Assembly (NCBI GenBank): GCA_009602725.1
Contig: WELB01000155.1
Span: 159,014-207,755, forward strand
Length of the DNA stretch: 48,742 nt
From: Spirogloea muscicola
Lineage: Eukaryota > Streptophyta > Zygnematophyceae > Spirogloeales > Spirogloeaceae
Direction: 5' to 3'
Below, piece by piece: positions 1-12,931 of this stretch. Position 1 is the first letter of the stretch. Each line of letters starts with the position of its first letter. The position numbers were made by a program, and so were the translations under genes. The notes under the pieces were generated by a model. The model was not told the DNA's origin. It searched no databases and saw only the letters and a list, made by a program, of their open reading frames with translations.

Positions 1-95
1 GCGGGCCGCGTGTGGACGCCTGCTGTGCCGACGTCGGCGGCGGCGGCGCCGGCGGCGGCCATAGCGCCCCCCGGGCCTCGCACGCCCGCCGCCAT
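1..95 (-). CDS. Start of an unidentified gene, cut by the left window edge
   Basis: A minus-strand reading frame opens with ATG at 95-93 and has no stop before position 1. It encodes an Ala/Gly-rich N-terminus (begins MAAGVRGPGGAMAAAG). The stretch is strongly GC-rich with a (CGG)-type run at about 34-60, which is how first exons of the recognised genes in this window look (positions 8721, 13461 and 20997). A CCATTCA-like element lies about 20 bases upstream of the ATG, as near other starts here. No family can be named from about 31 residues, and a non-coding GC-rich promoter is the main alternative. Confidence 0.3.
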   Translation of the reverse strand, partial: MAAGVRGPGGAMAAAGAAAADVGTAGVHTRP

Positions 96-3000
96 GAGGC
101 CCTCAGTTTTCAATCTGAATGGTCCGCTGCCGCGCTCGCCCCCTCTCCTCTCCCTCCTCGCCGTCGTCGCCGCCGCCCGGCACGATGTGGGCGAGCGCCC
201 ATCAACACCCCACCTTGTCGTCCGCCTCCCGTCTCTCAGCCGCCGCACGGCCTGGTGATTGCCCCCAAGAACGGAGAGCTGAGCCGGGGCCCGGGACGGG
301 GGCGGCCGTGGCGGCCATGGCTTGCTTCTGGGCCACCCCGCGTCGAAGCTGCGCCGGGGCCTCCTCGGCGTGGCTCCGCGGCGGCGGCTCGCGCTCCCTC
401 GCTCGTCTGGGCTGCCCCCCAAACCCCTCGGCCTGATGCACCCGCGACCGCGCTCGCCGCAGCGCGTATGAAGGCCCACCTTCCATCCCACTTCACCTTG
501 CCCTTGTCCCTGGAACCCTGTCTTAAGCATCTATCATCTGCACCACGTTGCACAGCCTTGATGGCCGTTGCAATCAGGCGAGCTGGCCCCGGCGTCATCC
601 TTGGCATGTGCGAAAGTCCTGCGTGTGAATTGTTAGGTGTGGGTCATTCGGCCTTCCATTGCAGGTGGCAACGACCAGACATGCTCTAACACCCCGCCAA
701 CACCTCTCCTCCTTCAAGTCCTCTTGTAGTACTCCTTGGCATAACAGACTCTAGAGGTCAGGTCCGCAGCAAGATTCACCAACCTTACTGCGTCCAAGGC
801 CGTGACCTCAAGCTTCCCTCCCTTTGCGGGCTTCATCTCCAGTACGGCTTACAGTGTACAGTCTCTCTTACAGTGTATCACGCATGAGCCCTCCCGGCTC
901 TTACCGTATGTTTCCATCCTCGCCCTGGTCTTGAGTAGCAGCTTGTCCTTCCTTCTGCAGCCATGCAGGTCTCATCGTCCTCTCTTGCCTTGACTACCCC
1001 ATTCTCATCAAGCACTGCTTCACGACTTCATACCCTATCATGGAGACGTTCACCCTACCCTGTTCACGACTTCATACCCTATCATGGAGACGTTCACCCT
1101 ACCCTGCATGTGCTCACTCGGGGATATTAGTGTCCCCCTTAGCCAGCTCATTACCCAGTTAACAGGTCATTTGTAAGGCTTCAATTGGCCTCCCTTCAAT
1201 TTCATGCGCACCGCGCGCCTTCTCTCTACCCTGACTTCGAGGTCGACTTTCACCGCTGCCTTTTTCCCTCCCCTTCTCTCGTCGCACTTCTCATTGCAGT
1301 GGAAAGATCTGGGCCATGAACTCCTCAATCTTATCCGCAATCTATCTAACCGTGCACGTTTCCGACTCACACAAGCGCCCTATGACAAATGCAAAGCCAT
1401 ATCTGAGGCCTGCCATTCAACAAGCTCTGCCAGTGTGAAGAGTCCGCCATCTACCACATTACCACTCTCTTGTGAATGAGCACCCCAAAACGCCGACAGG
1501 TCATCTAGGTCTGCGTCGTCTGCCAAGGGGTTTGCTACAGGTTGTACCATTTGCAAAGTCACGCACTTATTCCAGTGTGGTCATCGATCAAAGCTCTTCA
1601 GCATATGATACAAAGGCTTGAAATGAGTTGCAACATGTTAAGGGATGGTCATTTGAGGTAAATGACAAGATCCTGTAGGGAGCAGACAATGATTTGTGAC
1701 TCCTGGGAGTCTCAGCACCGTTACAACTTCATTGTTCAGAGGAGTGGCAAAGTCTACCACGAATGCAGTGGGCTTCTCGCGTATCTGTTGTGCCCAATGC
1801 AGGATCGTCTACAGACAATGACGCCCTACATGTGGGTCATTCATATATTATGTGCGTCGTAGTTCGGTGTCAACCACTTGAAGGCCATCGCCGGCCTGTT
1901 GCAGGTTAGCCACACCAGCAACGGGTAGGCCACCACGACCAGAATGTAGACGATGTAGTTACCCAGCAATGAACGATCAACACACATGTTGGCAGTTTCA
2001 CTGATTGCGCCTCCTATGTGCCTCAGGGTTGCCAAGTATTGCTCGAAGGAAGGTCAGACCATTCCTGCTGGGTGATCTTCCTTAGCAAGTTGCCTCTGTG
2101 GACTGTACGTGGTCACAGAAACCGACCTCCGTCCTATTGCCCCCCTTAAGGTAACCGCTAATCAAACGATTGGAAACTTACTGACCAAGCTTTTTCATGC
2201 TCCTGGGAGCGGCGTAGGCCTCGCCACTCTCTACCTTGCTGCACCTGCACCTGATTGCCAAAAGATACTCCACTTCCCACTGCTCTCCTTGTTCGTGGTC
2301 AGACCTCTTCTTCACTGGACACAACAGAACACCCCAGTCGACTTGTCAACTAAACCTATATTGGCTTTTCACACCCACCCCCTCATTCCTGTGGCGGATC
2401 TTATCTAGCACCGCACTGGAGGGAGGTTGCTCTCCCTCGGTTGTATGTTCTGTGTTCTATATAGCCTCTTCGTTGCCCACAGCCCATCCTACATTATCAC
2501 CTTGTCAATCTGCTTGAGCAGCGCTGCAAAGCAGACCCCAAAACTTCTCCTGTGGTATCTGCAGCACCATTACTATTTGTGCTTAAGTTGCTGGCTCTCA
2601 GGGCCAACCTACATGGCCAGATCTGCTTCTCTTGTCAATAAGTGCTCTTCTAAGGGCCTTCTGTCAAAATCTGAAGCCAACGTCAGTGGCCTGTCAAGTG
2701 CTGTAGCACTACTTGGAAGCTTGACTTCGAAGTTCCTCTGTGAATGTAAGGGCTGGCACACTGCAGCGACACTCCTCTCCTTGGTGAACACCTTTGTGTC
2801 TTAATGACTTCTGAATTCCCTCCTCCCCTACTTCGGAGATAGTCCCTCTCTTACTGCAACTTGCTTAATTGAGAAGGGTGTCAACATTTGTGGGGCTGGC
2901 ATGCCACAGCCACAGCAACTGGTAAAAGCGACTCAATCAGAGCAATTTGCATTGACAGTGCTATAAGAGTCCGAGTTGCTTGATCATGTGGAGTGGCCAA

Positions 3001-3334
3001 GAGAAACGCACCCAAGTTAGCAGGCAGCACAATGCCCCCGTTAGTTCAAGATATGCTTCAGCCTGACTGCTGCATGCTGACCTGACAGTCCAAGTGCTAT
3101 CTTGAGAGCAATGTGCATACAGCTTCAGCTTAAGCTCCAAAGTGGAGTTGTATCATGGGGCACATGGGCCTCAAAGTGCCCACAAAGAGAGCCTGAGCAA
3201 GCGGCGGTCAAGGAGTGGAAAGATAGGTGCAGAGTGGGCTTCCATAGATCAACTAATTTCTGCCGCACTTGCAAGATGAGAAACTGGTAGTGACAGGCGG
3301 AGAGGCTTCTGGCTGAGCTCCGTAGTTAGCCCTC
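96..3334. other. No recognised gene; upstream region plus possible degenerate minus-strand ORFs
   Basis: The first 500 bases are GC-rich and probably the promoter side of the gene at 1-95. From about 700 to 3330 composition falls to near 50% GC. Minus-strand stretches look weakly coding: 1841-2035 (64 codons, one very hydrophobic segment), 1380-1562 and 1167-1370 (adjacent frames, basic C-terminus) and 2609-2791. I could not join them by convincing splice sites or match them to a family. They could be decayed mobile-element ORFs or exons of a fast-evolving gene. The 3' end of SERRATE lies just beyond. Confidence 0.4.
1019..1106. repeat. Perfect 44-bp tandem duplication
   Basis: Positions 1019-1062 and 1063-1106 are identical, each starting TTCACGACTTCATACC. 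The perfect identity means a recent duplication or an assembly artefact. No ORF depends on it. Confidence 0.9.
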
Positions 3335-6300
3335 CTAGAGGCTGCGATAATCAATGACCGTCACCTCGTCGTCTGGGGCGTCAAGATCCCGGTAGCTGTA
3401 CAAATCACAGAAGCAAGCCAATCATTGAGCAATCAGAGCAGGTGCTGACACAAAAAGGTCATCACTACCACGGCCAGCAATTAAGCTAGCACACGGCTCG
3501 TATCTTCTCCAGTTGGTATTTGTATGCGGGGGCCTGCCTTCGCACGATCCGTGGGTCAGCACGTGCCGTGGGCCCTGCCGGTGGGAAAACCAGCACCGGC
3601 GCGCCACGGCCGAGCCGCGAGTCCAGATTCCGTCCTCGCGGCCCACCCCGTGGCGCCCCTGACGGCTCGCGCCCCATCTCTGGGCGAGCTCCCACGTCAT
3701 CAAAGCCCCCGCCCATTGGAGGGCCGCCGCTGTGGCCACCCTCCCTGACATCCTGTTGCTCCAGCACCTCACGGTCCCGCAACATCCGCATGGCCACCTC
3801 TGGCGGCGCCGGCACAAACGGCCCCAGCGGCCTGTATCACTCACAGGCTCCGGCTTCAGCTAGTCCATCAAAAGCAATAACGAGATTGGCCTAATAACCA
3901 GCACAAAAAGGTCATAAAATCTCGCTAGGATGATCAACTCCTGACTCCTCTGATTCTCAGAACCCCGATTCACACATCGATTCTTCTTCCTGCAGCCGTA
4001 GATGCACGCGCAGCAGCTCTTGTTGCCAGTATGGGCAAGCGTGCGGTCTAAGCGGCCGCTGAAATCATGGAACCACCCATGCTATGCCAAGCTGCACCTG
4101 TCCCTACTCTGGACGATATACATAGCAGGGACTCACCCAGCACCAGGTACAGGGATGAGCATTGGCGGCGGCGCGACCCCCTCAGGGTGAAAGCCCGGCC
4201 CTGGCGGAGGAGGCCCGAAGGGGTCAAAGAGGGGCTCCGGACCGCCACCGAGACCAGCCGTTTTGAACAGTGGTCCGCCGGGCCCGTGGTGGGCGAACCT
4301 GTCATTGACCACGGCTGGCCCTGGCGGGAATGGCCGCCTGTGGCCAATGTGGAAGCAGTTGGCTGTCATGCTGGAGAGTCAGCAAGCTGTATCGAGGAAA
4401 CGGATGCAACATCATCCTGGACCTCAGATACTGACTGCAAAAGCACCTGTCCTTAGATCCTTGGTCGAACTGTGGCGGCAGCGGCAGCGGCGGCATTCTG
4501 CCGTACCGGTCCACATCGCTGGGCTGGTAGGGGTCAAAGCGGGGCCCGGCTGGCGGCCCAGCCTGCAAGCTGCCCTTGCCTTGCTCCCACTCTCGGTTGC
4601 CGCCGCGCTCCGGCTGCCAATCATCGCCCCGACGCTCATACTCCTGCCCTGCCTGACCCCGCCCAGCCTGCGCCCTGTGTCGGTCTAGCTTCTCCCGCAA
4701 GTCTCCCATCCTGGCCTGCAGTCATCAAGCTCAAGTACATTGGCAGCCAGCGTTTGCAGAGCCAATGGCATAGTAGCAGCTACTACTGCATGTGCATGAT
4801 GATTGCAGCAGATTGACCACTGCTGGCCTAGCTAAGGACCAAAACAGCATGACTTCTGGTAGTCAGGAAACATTTGTGTATGACAGATGCAGCAAACTTG
4901 CAGCCCCTTAAGCATGAGAGTGAACGTGCAGGTGGACTTCCTCAAGGCCCTGCTGAAATGCGAACCTGCATGGGCCTGGGGATTGGCGCGGTAGGATCCA
5001 AGGGCGCCTCAGAATCGCTGCCATAAGATAGCCAGATATAAGATGCGGCCACAGAGACTTGCACACGAAGGCGTGCCAAGGCGACCTAAGCGGCAGCTCA
5101 TGACAAAATGGCAGCTTGGCAGCTGGCAGCTTGAAGAGAGTGTGCAAATGCTTGCACAATACTGCGATAAGTCAAAGATAAAGGAGGGGGTTATATATAG
5201 AAATTGCTCACTTGAGGTAATTGCTTAAGTAGGTCTCCTCGCGGGCTGCAGCAACCGTTGTCTCCACAAGCTCTGCATGCTTCAGTCGCAGGTGCTTGAG
5301 CACAAACTCGGGGCCATGGAAGAGCTTCACGCAGCTTTTGGCACCACACCCGTACTTCCACCCATACTTCTCATCCCGAATCTTCTTCACGTATGCGCCC
5401 AGCGCCTCCTCTTGCCGCTCCTTGCCCAGCATTCGCCCCAGTACATCGCCACCCTGCTCCCCAGCAAGATGGCAACATGTGAGGCACCACAGCAAAGCTG
5501 ACCGTTTTGCTGAAGTTGAGGATCAGACAGAAAAGGCCTATCTCTGGCAAGCACCGCAGCGGCAGCAATGCAAGGAGTTCAACAAAGTAAGAGGGTAAGG
5601 ACGATAGAAGTCACAGCAGCATCTAAGATTGATAAAAATCTCCATCACTGTATATAGGATGTGATATCTAATCTACTGAGACTATGTACAATGTCATACC
5701 TGTAGTCTCCCTTCCCAAGTGGCATCCAACTTTGTTGCCCACTCCGAGGTTGCTGCCTCATTGTCGTCCACACCAGCCTTGCCACTCCGCAGGTGCCGCA
5801 GGCCCTTGGGAAGGCCCTTGAGCTCCGAGCCACCATAGTAGTCGACACCATGCACGCGCCAGAGGTACGTAAGCAGCACATCCAGGAGCTCTGTGCCTTT
5901 CAGGCTGCGGGCCTGCGACGGGCCTTGGATCACGACCATCTCACAGTCATCATCCTTGCTGTCCGACTTTGCCAATGGGTTGCTGTCATCGATCCCTTTC
6001 TCGGCGTCCAGCTTCTTAATCAGGCCCCTCGCCATGATCACGTCCAACTTGACCCTTTCCGGGCTGGACAATCCTGCTGGGGCCAGTGGCGCAGCATCTG
6101 CATCCTGCTTCCGATCCGCCACTTGGTGGCTGCTATGCCGCCGCCGCTTAGCCCCGTGATCGGCGTCTTCGTCTGAGGGAGCATCAGCAATGCTTCGTGT
6201 CGCAGCTGGCCCACTGTATGAAAGCCCAGCATCAGATGTAAGCAGGAGTGGTAAGTCATAAGTCACCACAAGCGCTTATGTTCTGCTTGTTGACTGTAAG

Positions 6301-8721
6301 GATTTGTGGCACTGCAACGATCTATATGTGTGATATGTTAATTAATTAATGTTGGCCGACATACAGAGAAGCCAACTAGTGATGACATGCTCACCACTCT
6401 AGCTTGCCAGCCTGCAACTCCGCAAGAAAGTCTTTGGACGACGTCACCGCGTTCTCATTACGGCGGGCCATGAGAGCCTCTAGCCGGCCTGGCTCGTATT
6501 TGTCCTTTAGCCTGCCAAAACCCAATGTGCGAAGTGTCCAGAGAGCTGTGGCAGGCAGCAAGCTTGCCAGCACTTTCACCTTCTTTTCAAGCAGCTGCTT
6601 GTCTGATCATCAGGCTTGACACGCGCATTGCAGTGCATGACTCTCAAGCAGCGAAGACTGACTCATCAAGTTGGACATTAACATCCTCCCTTTAGTCCAA
6701 GGACGAAATGCCTATTGACATTATTCGAGCTCGTAATAGCCAGCCACAGACACACTCTCACCAGTCCTCCTCCTTGTGTTGTGCAAAGAAGGCCTTCTTT
6801 TGGCTGTCTGTGCACTCCTTCTTGTACTCTTCGTACCTACAGCACCCATCTGCCCCCAAGATGAGCAACTCGTGCAGGCAACTAGCGAAAAAACTCACTG
6901 TTGCACTGGTGCTAGTCGTCGTAAGGCAGGACGCGCCTGACTTGAAGCTGCAAGGTTTACACTGCACTTAACAGTCCAGCCAGTGCTGGCAGCAAATGCA
7001 ATGCAAGATGGCAAGGTGATTGAGAGGCCATGCCGACCCTGTGTACAAGCTCCGCACCTCTGCAGCGACTCCGCAGGAGAGATGTCGTCCTCGAGCTCCA
7101 GCATGAATTGCTTGTAAGTCATCATTCCACCCTCGCCCCTGCAGAAAACCCCAAAACCCATGGTGATGACTTTTCTTCTGGTGCCTCTGTGAGGAAGGCA
7201 CCAGTCAGGCTCTGCAAGAAATAGCTCGTGGCGACACCGCCGTCAGGAGGAAGCTGGAATTCCCAAACGATGCTCGAGGCCTGCCAGACGAAGCGCAAGA
7301 AGACATCCTCACCTGCGAGGTCCATTGTGCAGGTCTCCGCGGTGACCGTCGGGGTGTGGTCGCAAATGGTGGCCTGCAATCAGCAGATGCCAAACCTGCA
7401 TTGTCAGTGTCAGGCTGTGCACATTCTGTGACTGCCCTGACTGCAGCACCTTGTAGGCCAGCAGTTGGAAGCTTCTTGACCTTCATTGTCCAAGTGCTCA
7501 CTGCGGCCCCACCCATGGCGGTCGTAGTGGTCGGACCTTCCATTGTACCTACGCCACAGAGGCAGCAGGTGGAGGCACGAGAGATTCAGCGACCTCTTAG
7601 TGACCGTTGCAGCGCCTGCAGGGCGCAGAGAGGCCCGGGGAATACTGACACAATCTGTACTTAGACAATGATGGCGGCTCAGCTGATGAGGCCATGCAGT
7701 GAACCCAGATCAGGGCACAGCAACTGCAAGGTGAGCCCGTCTGAAGGATGCGACAGTCAGCCCGGGCTTCCGTCATCGACACTGTACAAGACGACAACTG
7801 CTTGCAGACCACAATGTGCTTGCTCTACACTAGGACCTCTGAGATCCCAGCAATATAGGCACACATGTGCTGCACTGGCGCAGTACTAGGGCATGTCTTG
7901 CCTGGGGCAATGCAAAGCTGGCAGACTGTGACCCTGCTCCCCACTAACCACGGCAGTGCCCAGGCTCATCAGAGCTCATACATGCCCTCTGCTCCCTGCC
8001 GCAGGCTACTGCGAGACCAACAGTGGTAGCGCAAGCCAGGCTGACGCGGGCTCTCGTAGCTCGATGACGCCTATCGTCAGATTGAGGGCGCACGTTGAGG
8101 CAGCCAGCAGACCTAAACCTCGACGTGCTCCATGGCAGGCCTAGTGCAGCCTCATGAGGGCTTCCGACGGCGGCCGTAAGGGCTTAGCGTTGTCGGCAAG
8201 GACAACGCCCTGGGCGTACTACGTGACGATCGAGCGGAGGATCGTCCCTATGTCGAGGATGGCTCAGGACGCGCGTCGGACAACAACGGCAATGGCGGAG
8301 TGCCATGGCTGCTCCTCCTGCTGATGCGGCCGCCTCCGGGTGAGGGCCGGCCTAAGAAGGTCCTCGGGTGGACGGCCAGGGCTGGCGAGGGCAAGCGAGA
8401 CGGCGGCTGACCTGCGCTCGCCATCGTTCTCAGTGGCCCTACGCTCGCCGGCGCCGCCGCCGCCGCCATAGTCGGGGTCCCGCTCCCGCCGGGAGCGCTT
8501 GTGCGACGGCGGCGAGTGCCGGGACGACGGGCTGCCGCGGTGCCGGCCGTCGCGGTCGCGGTCCCCGCGGTCCCGCNAGGCGGGAGCGGGCTCGGCGGAG
8601 GCCCTAGCGCCTTGCTCCGGCGCGCGGCTGCGGCGCCGCCATGGCGGCCCTCGAGCTGCGGCGGCGGCGGCGGGGGCGCCAAAGCCCTCCCTTCTAACGG
8701 CGCAGCGGGCCCGTTAAGCAT
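3335..8721 (-). CDS. SE: SERRATE/ARS2 homologue (zinc-finger RNA-processing factor)
   Basis: SERRATE/ARS2 links the nuclear cap-binding complex to miRNA processing, splicing and RNA decay. My model has 11 exons: 8721-8412, 7138-7058, 6836-6762, 6511-6395, 6213-5700, 5453-5212, 5017-4966, 4715-4447, 4370-4137, 3831-3538 and 3395-3335, about 749 aa (Arabidopsis SE is about 720). Visible in order: an Arg/Asp- and Arg/Ser-rich N-terminus; the conserved helical block (TYKQFMLELEDDISPAES, then YEEYKK and AFFAQHKEEDW); LLTYLWRVHGVDYYGG; the C2H2-type finger with KYGCGAKSCVKLFHGPEF; a Gly/Pro-rich tail with PPPMLIPVPGAG and FVPAPPEVAM; and the plant-type end DEVTVIDYRSL. Phases agree throughout except at the N at 8577, where exon 1 must change frame, so the start is uncertain. 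The last intron needs a GC donor. The identification is secure; the N-terminus and the single long intron 8411-7139 are inferred. Confidence 0.9.
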
Positions 8722-9156
8722 TCCATCCCGCGGTAACTCATTCCTGTCAATGGCCCGATACTGGCAGCGACATGGCCGGGAAGCGCAAACCGCGAGACTA
8801 GTAGTTGACGCTCAGGCTCATTAATTGAATTCACTTTCAACAAATGCAAGTAGGAGTATAACTAGAAGGGGAAAAGCGTAGCCCTAAAGGTCGCTAATGA
8901 CTGTCACTAACCTGTAGCATCCTGGTTTCGGGGAGTCGGTTAACGAGTGCCTCCCCTGGGGGCGTCTGGCAGCGGGGGTCGCTCGAAGCTTCGCCCCCGT
9001 TGTTGGGCCCATTGGTGGTGCGACCACATCGCCCCATCTAATCGCAACGGCGGGCCGCCAACCGGCCCATCGTCGCGACGGGCCTCGTTCCCCATTCAAG
9101 CCCCAGCTCTTTTAGCCCCACGCCCGCCGTCTCAAGCCGTCTCCGCATCGCCCCTC
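8722..9156. promoter_or_regulatory. Shared upstream region between SERRATE (-) and DRE2 (+)
   Basis: This is a 435-bp intergenic stretch between two divergent start codons, so it probably acts as a bidirectional promoter. It holds a CCATTGA element close to the SERRATE ATG (about 8744-8750, read on minus) and CCATTCA at about 9092 before the DRE2 ATG. A short piece, CTAAAGGTCGCTAA (about 8883-8896), resembles the retroelement 3' repeat near 27380. No TATA box is evident. Confidence 0.4.
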
Positions 9157-11781
9157 ATGGCCGCCGCCGCATCCGCCTCGCGCGCGCTGCTCCTCGCGGG
9201 CGCGCCCCTGCTGCCCGGGCGGCTCCTCGCCGAGGTCCTCGCGGACCGCGGCGCCCCCATCGATGGCGTCGATGTCGCCACTCGAGCCGGCCATCCAGGT
9301 GCGCACGCGCTTTCGCGCCAGACTGACGAGACGCGCCAGTGACCCTCTGCTGCGCGAGCATCGCTTGGCGACTTGCCCGTCCTGGCAGCTTCTGCAGCGG
9401 CGACGGGTACGTTGACTGGTACTAAGGCCCACGAGGCGATCGTGTGACAGCAGGCCAGCCCCTGGAGGCGGCCAGTGCGTCCTACGATGCGGTATACTCG
9501 TACGGGGAGGCCCCTGGACACCACGGCCCCTTCCTCCTGGCGGAGCTCCTGCGGGTCCTGAAAGCCGGTGGAAAGCTTGTCATTCAGGAGCCGGTCGGCC
9601 GCCGGGCAGCATCTGCAGTCGAACTACAGGTACCATCCAGTCATTCAGGAGGCATTTTTGAGAGCATCGGTGACTTTCTGGGCAAGACGGCGAGCAGGAT
9701 TGCTGCCAACTGTCGCATGTTGCACCTTCTGCCATTCAGTGCTTGAGAACGTCCTTGAATCTTCGACTTAAGTGTTTGAGGAGTCTCTGAGATGGACTAC
9801 TTTGTGCCAGGCCTTATCTTCCTGTATAGGGGCTTGAGGTGCAGCATGGAAGCATCATAACGATTATGCTGGAGTGTTGCTGGCAATAGACATCATCGAA
9901 CGTGCTTGTGTGGCAAAAGTGCTCAGTCAAAGGTGACGGTGTGATGACGCACAGTCACATGCGCTATCTGAGCACGTGTTGTTGGATATGCAATTGCAGG
10001 CTCTGGGTACCAGTACTGCAGTGCCACAGACCAGGGCTGCCATTGAGCGAAACCTGGTGATGGCAGGGTTCTCAAATATCAAAGAATCGACGAGCAGCTC
10101 CGCTGTTGGTTTGGCACGGCAATGGATGGGGGTCACGCCTGCAGCCATTGGCAGTCAGCAAGGCCCGTTGCTGCAGCCACTAGCTGTGAGTGCCAGCCAG
10201 AGACCTCTTCGTGGTAGTTGGCATGCTTGATCTGCACGTCACAGGCCCGTGTTGAGATGTCAGTATCATAGAAGTACTGTTCAGTGTTACCTAAATAGGG
10301 GCTTGTTTCAAGGGATAAAATAGGAGCAGGATACACATAGAGCAATGATGAGGTTAAGAGTGGCAAGACTTACCTGCCTATGTTTGCACTGGAGCTTTCC
10401 AGCTCAGAGCTGAGAAGCCGGCCTGGGTTGGCACTTCATTTGCGCTGAAGAAGAAGGTTGCGCAGGTGTCAGCTAGTAAGTGCATACCTGATTGTCCGAC
10501 TCATTGTGTGGCCTGGTTTGGCGTGTATCCTAGGATAGCACACAAGGTTTAGGGTCATCATAGCCCCTGTACGTCTTTGCTGCTATTCTGGTACTTGAGA
10601 TTCAACCACTACATAACTGCACTTGCTCGTGCATGCTGAAGTGAGCCTGATTTCTTGCTGAGGTTGGGACATCAAGGGGTCACGTAGGTGGCAGAAGAGG
10701 GCCAATATGGGAGTATCATTCATGTCAGGGTGCCTGGCATTGATCTCTGAAGCTTGTACTTGATGTAGAGGCAGTCTGACCCGGTTGGCATACTTTCTTC
10801 TGCAGGCCCTGTATCTGACGTGTCACCAGCCATCACAAGCTCTTCTGGCCGAGCAGGTGTCCCCTCATGGAAGGTATCAACATTGGATGACGATGAGGAG
10901 GAGTTGGTTGATGAAGATGCACTTTTGACCGCAGAAGATCTCGAGAGGCCAACATTCATGCCAGGTGAAGGCAGACATTAATTTGCCTTACCTTGCACCT
11001 GTCCTGTAATCACAATCGGGCTGTCCTTCAAGGACTTGGGTTTGCAAGAATGTTTCCCACATACAGCGGTGACTGAACTCTCGCTACCCTTGCTTTGACT
11101 CGTTGCCTGCAGAAGCAGCAGCAAGTGACTGTGGACCAGCCAGCAAGAGCAGAAAGGCATGCAAGAATTGCAGCTGCGGGCGTGCAGAGCTGGAGGATGC
11201 GCAGGCCACAAAGAAGCTCACACTGGACCAGATTGAGAATCCACAGTCAGCCTGCGGCAGCGTAAGAGCCGAGATTATTGTCATCCCCTGAGCCTGGCTA
11301 GCTGTGTCTGTCTTCCATCAGTAAGCACTTATGCTGTGCAGCAGGGAGTTTGAGCTTGCTTCCGTGTCAAATCACAGTTGTGCTTCGACGCCCACATGGG
11401 CGGCCGCTTTAGCATGCAATTTCTGCTGCATGATCGCCACGTCACTAACACTTGGGACCTGGGCTTGTTGCAGTGTGGCTTGGGCGACGCGTTCAGATGT
11501 GCTGGCTGCCCGTACAAGGGGCTGCCTCCATTTAAGCTTGGCGATAAGGTGAGAACGTTGGTTGCTCCTGATGAGGAAATGTCTGCAGTGCCACGTCTTT
11601 TACAAGTTCCACATTTGTGTTGCAGCAGGGCAGCGTGTACAGAACCATGTGCTGCGCAGGGTACAGCGCAGCTCCTCATTATGGATGGATGTATGTATTA
11701 TTATTGGCCCTAAATCAAAGGAGAGATTGCGAAACTGTGCAGATTGCTTTACCTGGGTCGCTGCTGATGGCGGATGCATAG
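9157..11781 (+). CDS. DRE2: DRE2/anamorsin (CIAPIN1), cytosolic Fe-S assembly protein
   Basis: DRE2 receives electrons from the diflavin reductase Tah18/ATR3 for cytosolic Fe-S cluster assembly. Nine exons fit with consistent phases: 9157-9298, 9359-9406, 9451-9629, 10000-10185, 10403-10475, 10806-10964, 11113-11261, 11474-11548 and 11743-11781, giving 349 aa (Arabidopsis 272). Residues about 1-160 are the degenerate methyltransferase-like domain ([32 protein letters not shown]). Next come GTSFALKKK and an acidic linker ([14 protein letters not shown]). The C-terminal Fe-S domain has the CX2CXC site ([12 protein letters not shown]) and the twin CX2C site [15 protein letters not shown], which spans the exon 7/8 junction. 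The last 12 residues, ending LLMADA, match the family. Exon 2 borders are the least certain. The N-terminus is longer than usual, which may simply be lineage-specific. Confidence 0.93.
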
Positions 11782-12873
11782 GCGGCATGCCGTTTCCTGC
11801 GAAGGATGAGAAACGGCAGTGTTGCTGCTCTTGGCCTGTCTACTTGTAGGCAAGCATGTCAATTGTGTTACTGCTGTTCACATAATATGACTTGGGACTT
11901 CCAGGACCGTCTAGTTGCACAGTGTCTTAGACGTATATAGGTGTAGCCCATTGCAATTCACCAACAATAGAGGGAGTTTCTGGTCAGAGCAGGGCCTCCA
12001 TGTCGCTCATACAATGCACCCGTGTTCTTGTCTCATCATGCATCGTAGCAATGTTGCCAAGGAGCAGCGTGGTGAATAGGTGGGGCACGCAGCCAAAGCT
12101 TGTGCTCCAGGCGCGGCGGGCTTAGGGGGCCGGGCTTGGCGGGGGCGCCAACATTACAACGCCGGGTGGCACTGGCACATGGGGGACAGTACGAGGCAAG
12201 GGACCATGCCTGCTCCCATGCCCTAGTTATGCTGCTGCTTGCCTGCCGGCTGGGCCTACACTAGTCTGCCCTGTGTCTGTCACCCATGAGTAGAGCTCGC
12301 CTTGATGTGACAGGGGCGAGCTGCTTGTTCCTATGGAGAGGCGCAAACGGCCAGCTGAATACTCGAGATGAGGAGGTAGATAAGTGGCATTGTCGATGGC
12401 TGCCACAGCCGGTTAAGAGATGCACAAGAAAGTGAAGTATACCTCTAACAGGGAAGAAGCTGTATCACAAGGAGAGAAGGCCTGCGGTGCGCATGAAATG
12501 AAAGGGAGGCCAAAGCAAGCCAGCACAGTGTGTGTAAGTAGAACAAAGCAAATTTCAACACACGGCAATGGCTTTACCAGAAACCGGCTTGCAGCGACTT
12601 GCAAGACGTGCAGTGTCCCACACAAAGAGAAGGAATGCAAGAAAAGAGAGGGAGGCCAAAGCAAGCCAGTACACTGTAAGAAGAAACATCTAAGAGGGGT
12701 TACAAAATATGAGAACAAAGCTGAAGGGAGACACTAGACCCACGATTGAGCACTACATATCTGCCAGACTAATCTGGGGCGCCCGAGCACCACCCCACAA
12801 GCTAGTGCCCTGGCTTGGTGCGCATTCAGCACGCTAATGGCTGGCTAGAGCCTAGGAGTTTTAAGCTCTTCAC

Positions 12874-12931
12874 AAGGGGGCGAGGGCTGTGCAAATCCGG
12901 CCCAGAAAGAGTGGACAAGATCGAAGGGGCC
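12874..12931 (+). repeat. Dispersed repeat family A, copy 1
   Basis: It reads GGGGGCGAGGGCTGTG, then a GGCCC core, then GTGGACAAGATCGAAGGGGC. Compared by eye, it matches the copies at 21425, 27398 and 47450. It lies about 530-590 bp upstream of the hydrolase ATG at 13461. Confidence 0.65.

Noticed and set aside
2109-2804. Hydrophobic plus-strand ORFs at 2109-2408 and 2427-2804 as membrane-protein exons
   Set aside because: The T/C-rich strand gives Leu/Ser/Phe-rich frames by composition; no splice-consistent chain and no family match.
12420-12737. Lys-rich 105-codon ORF as a small gene
   Set aside because: It contains internal direct repeats and shares sequence with another intergenic site, so it is more likely repeat-derived.
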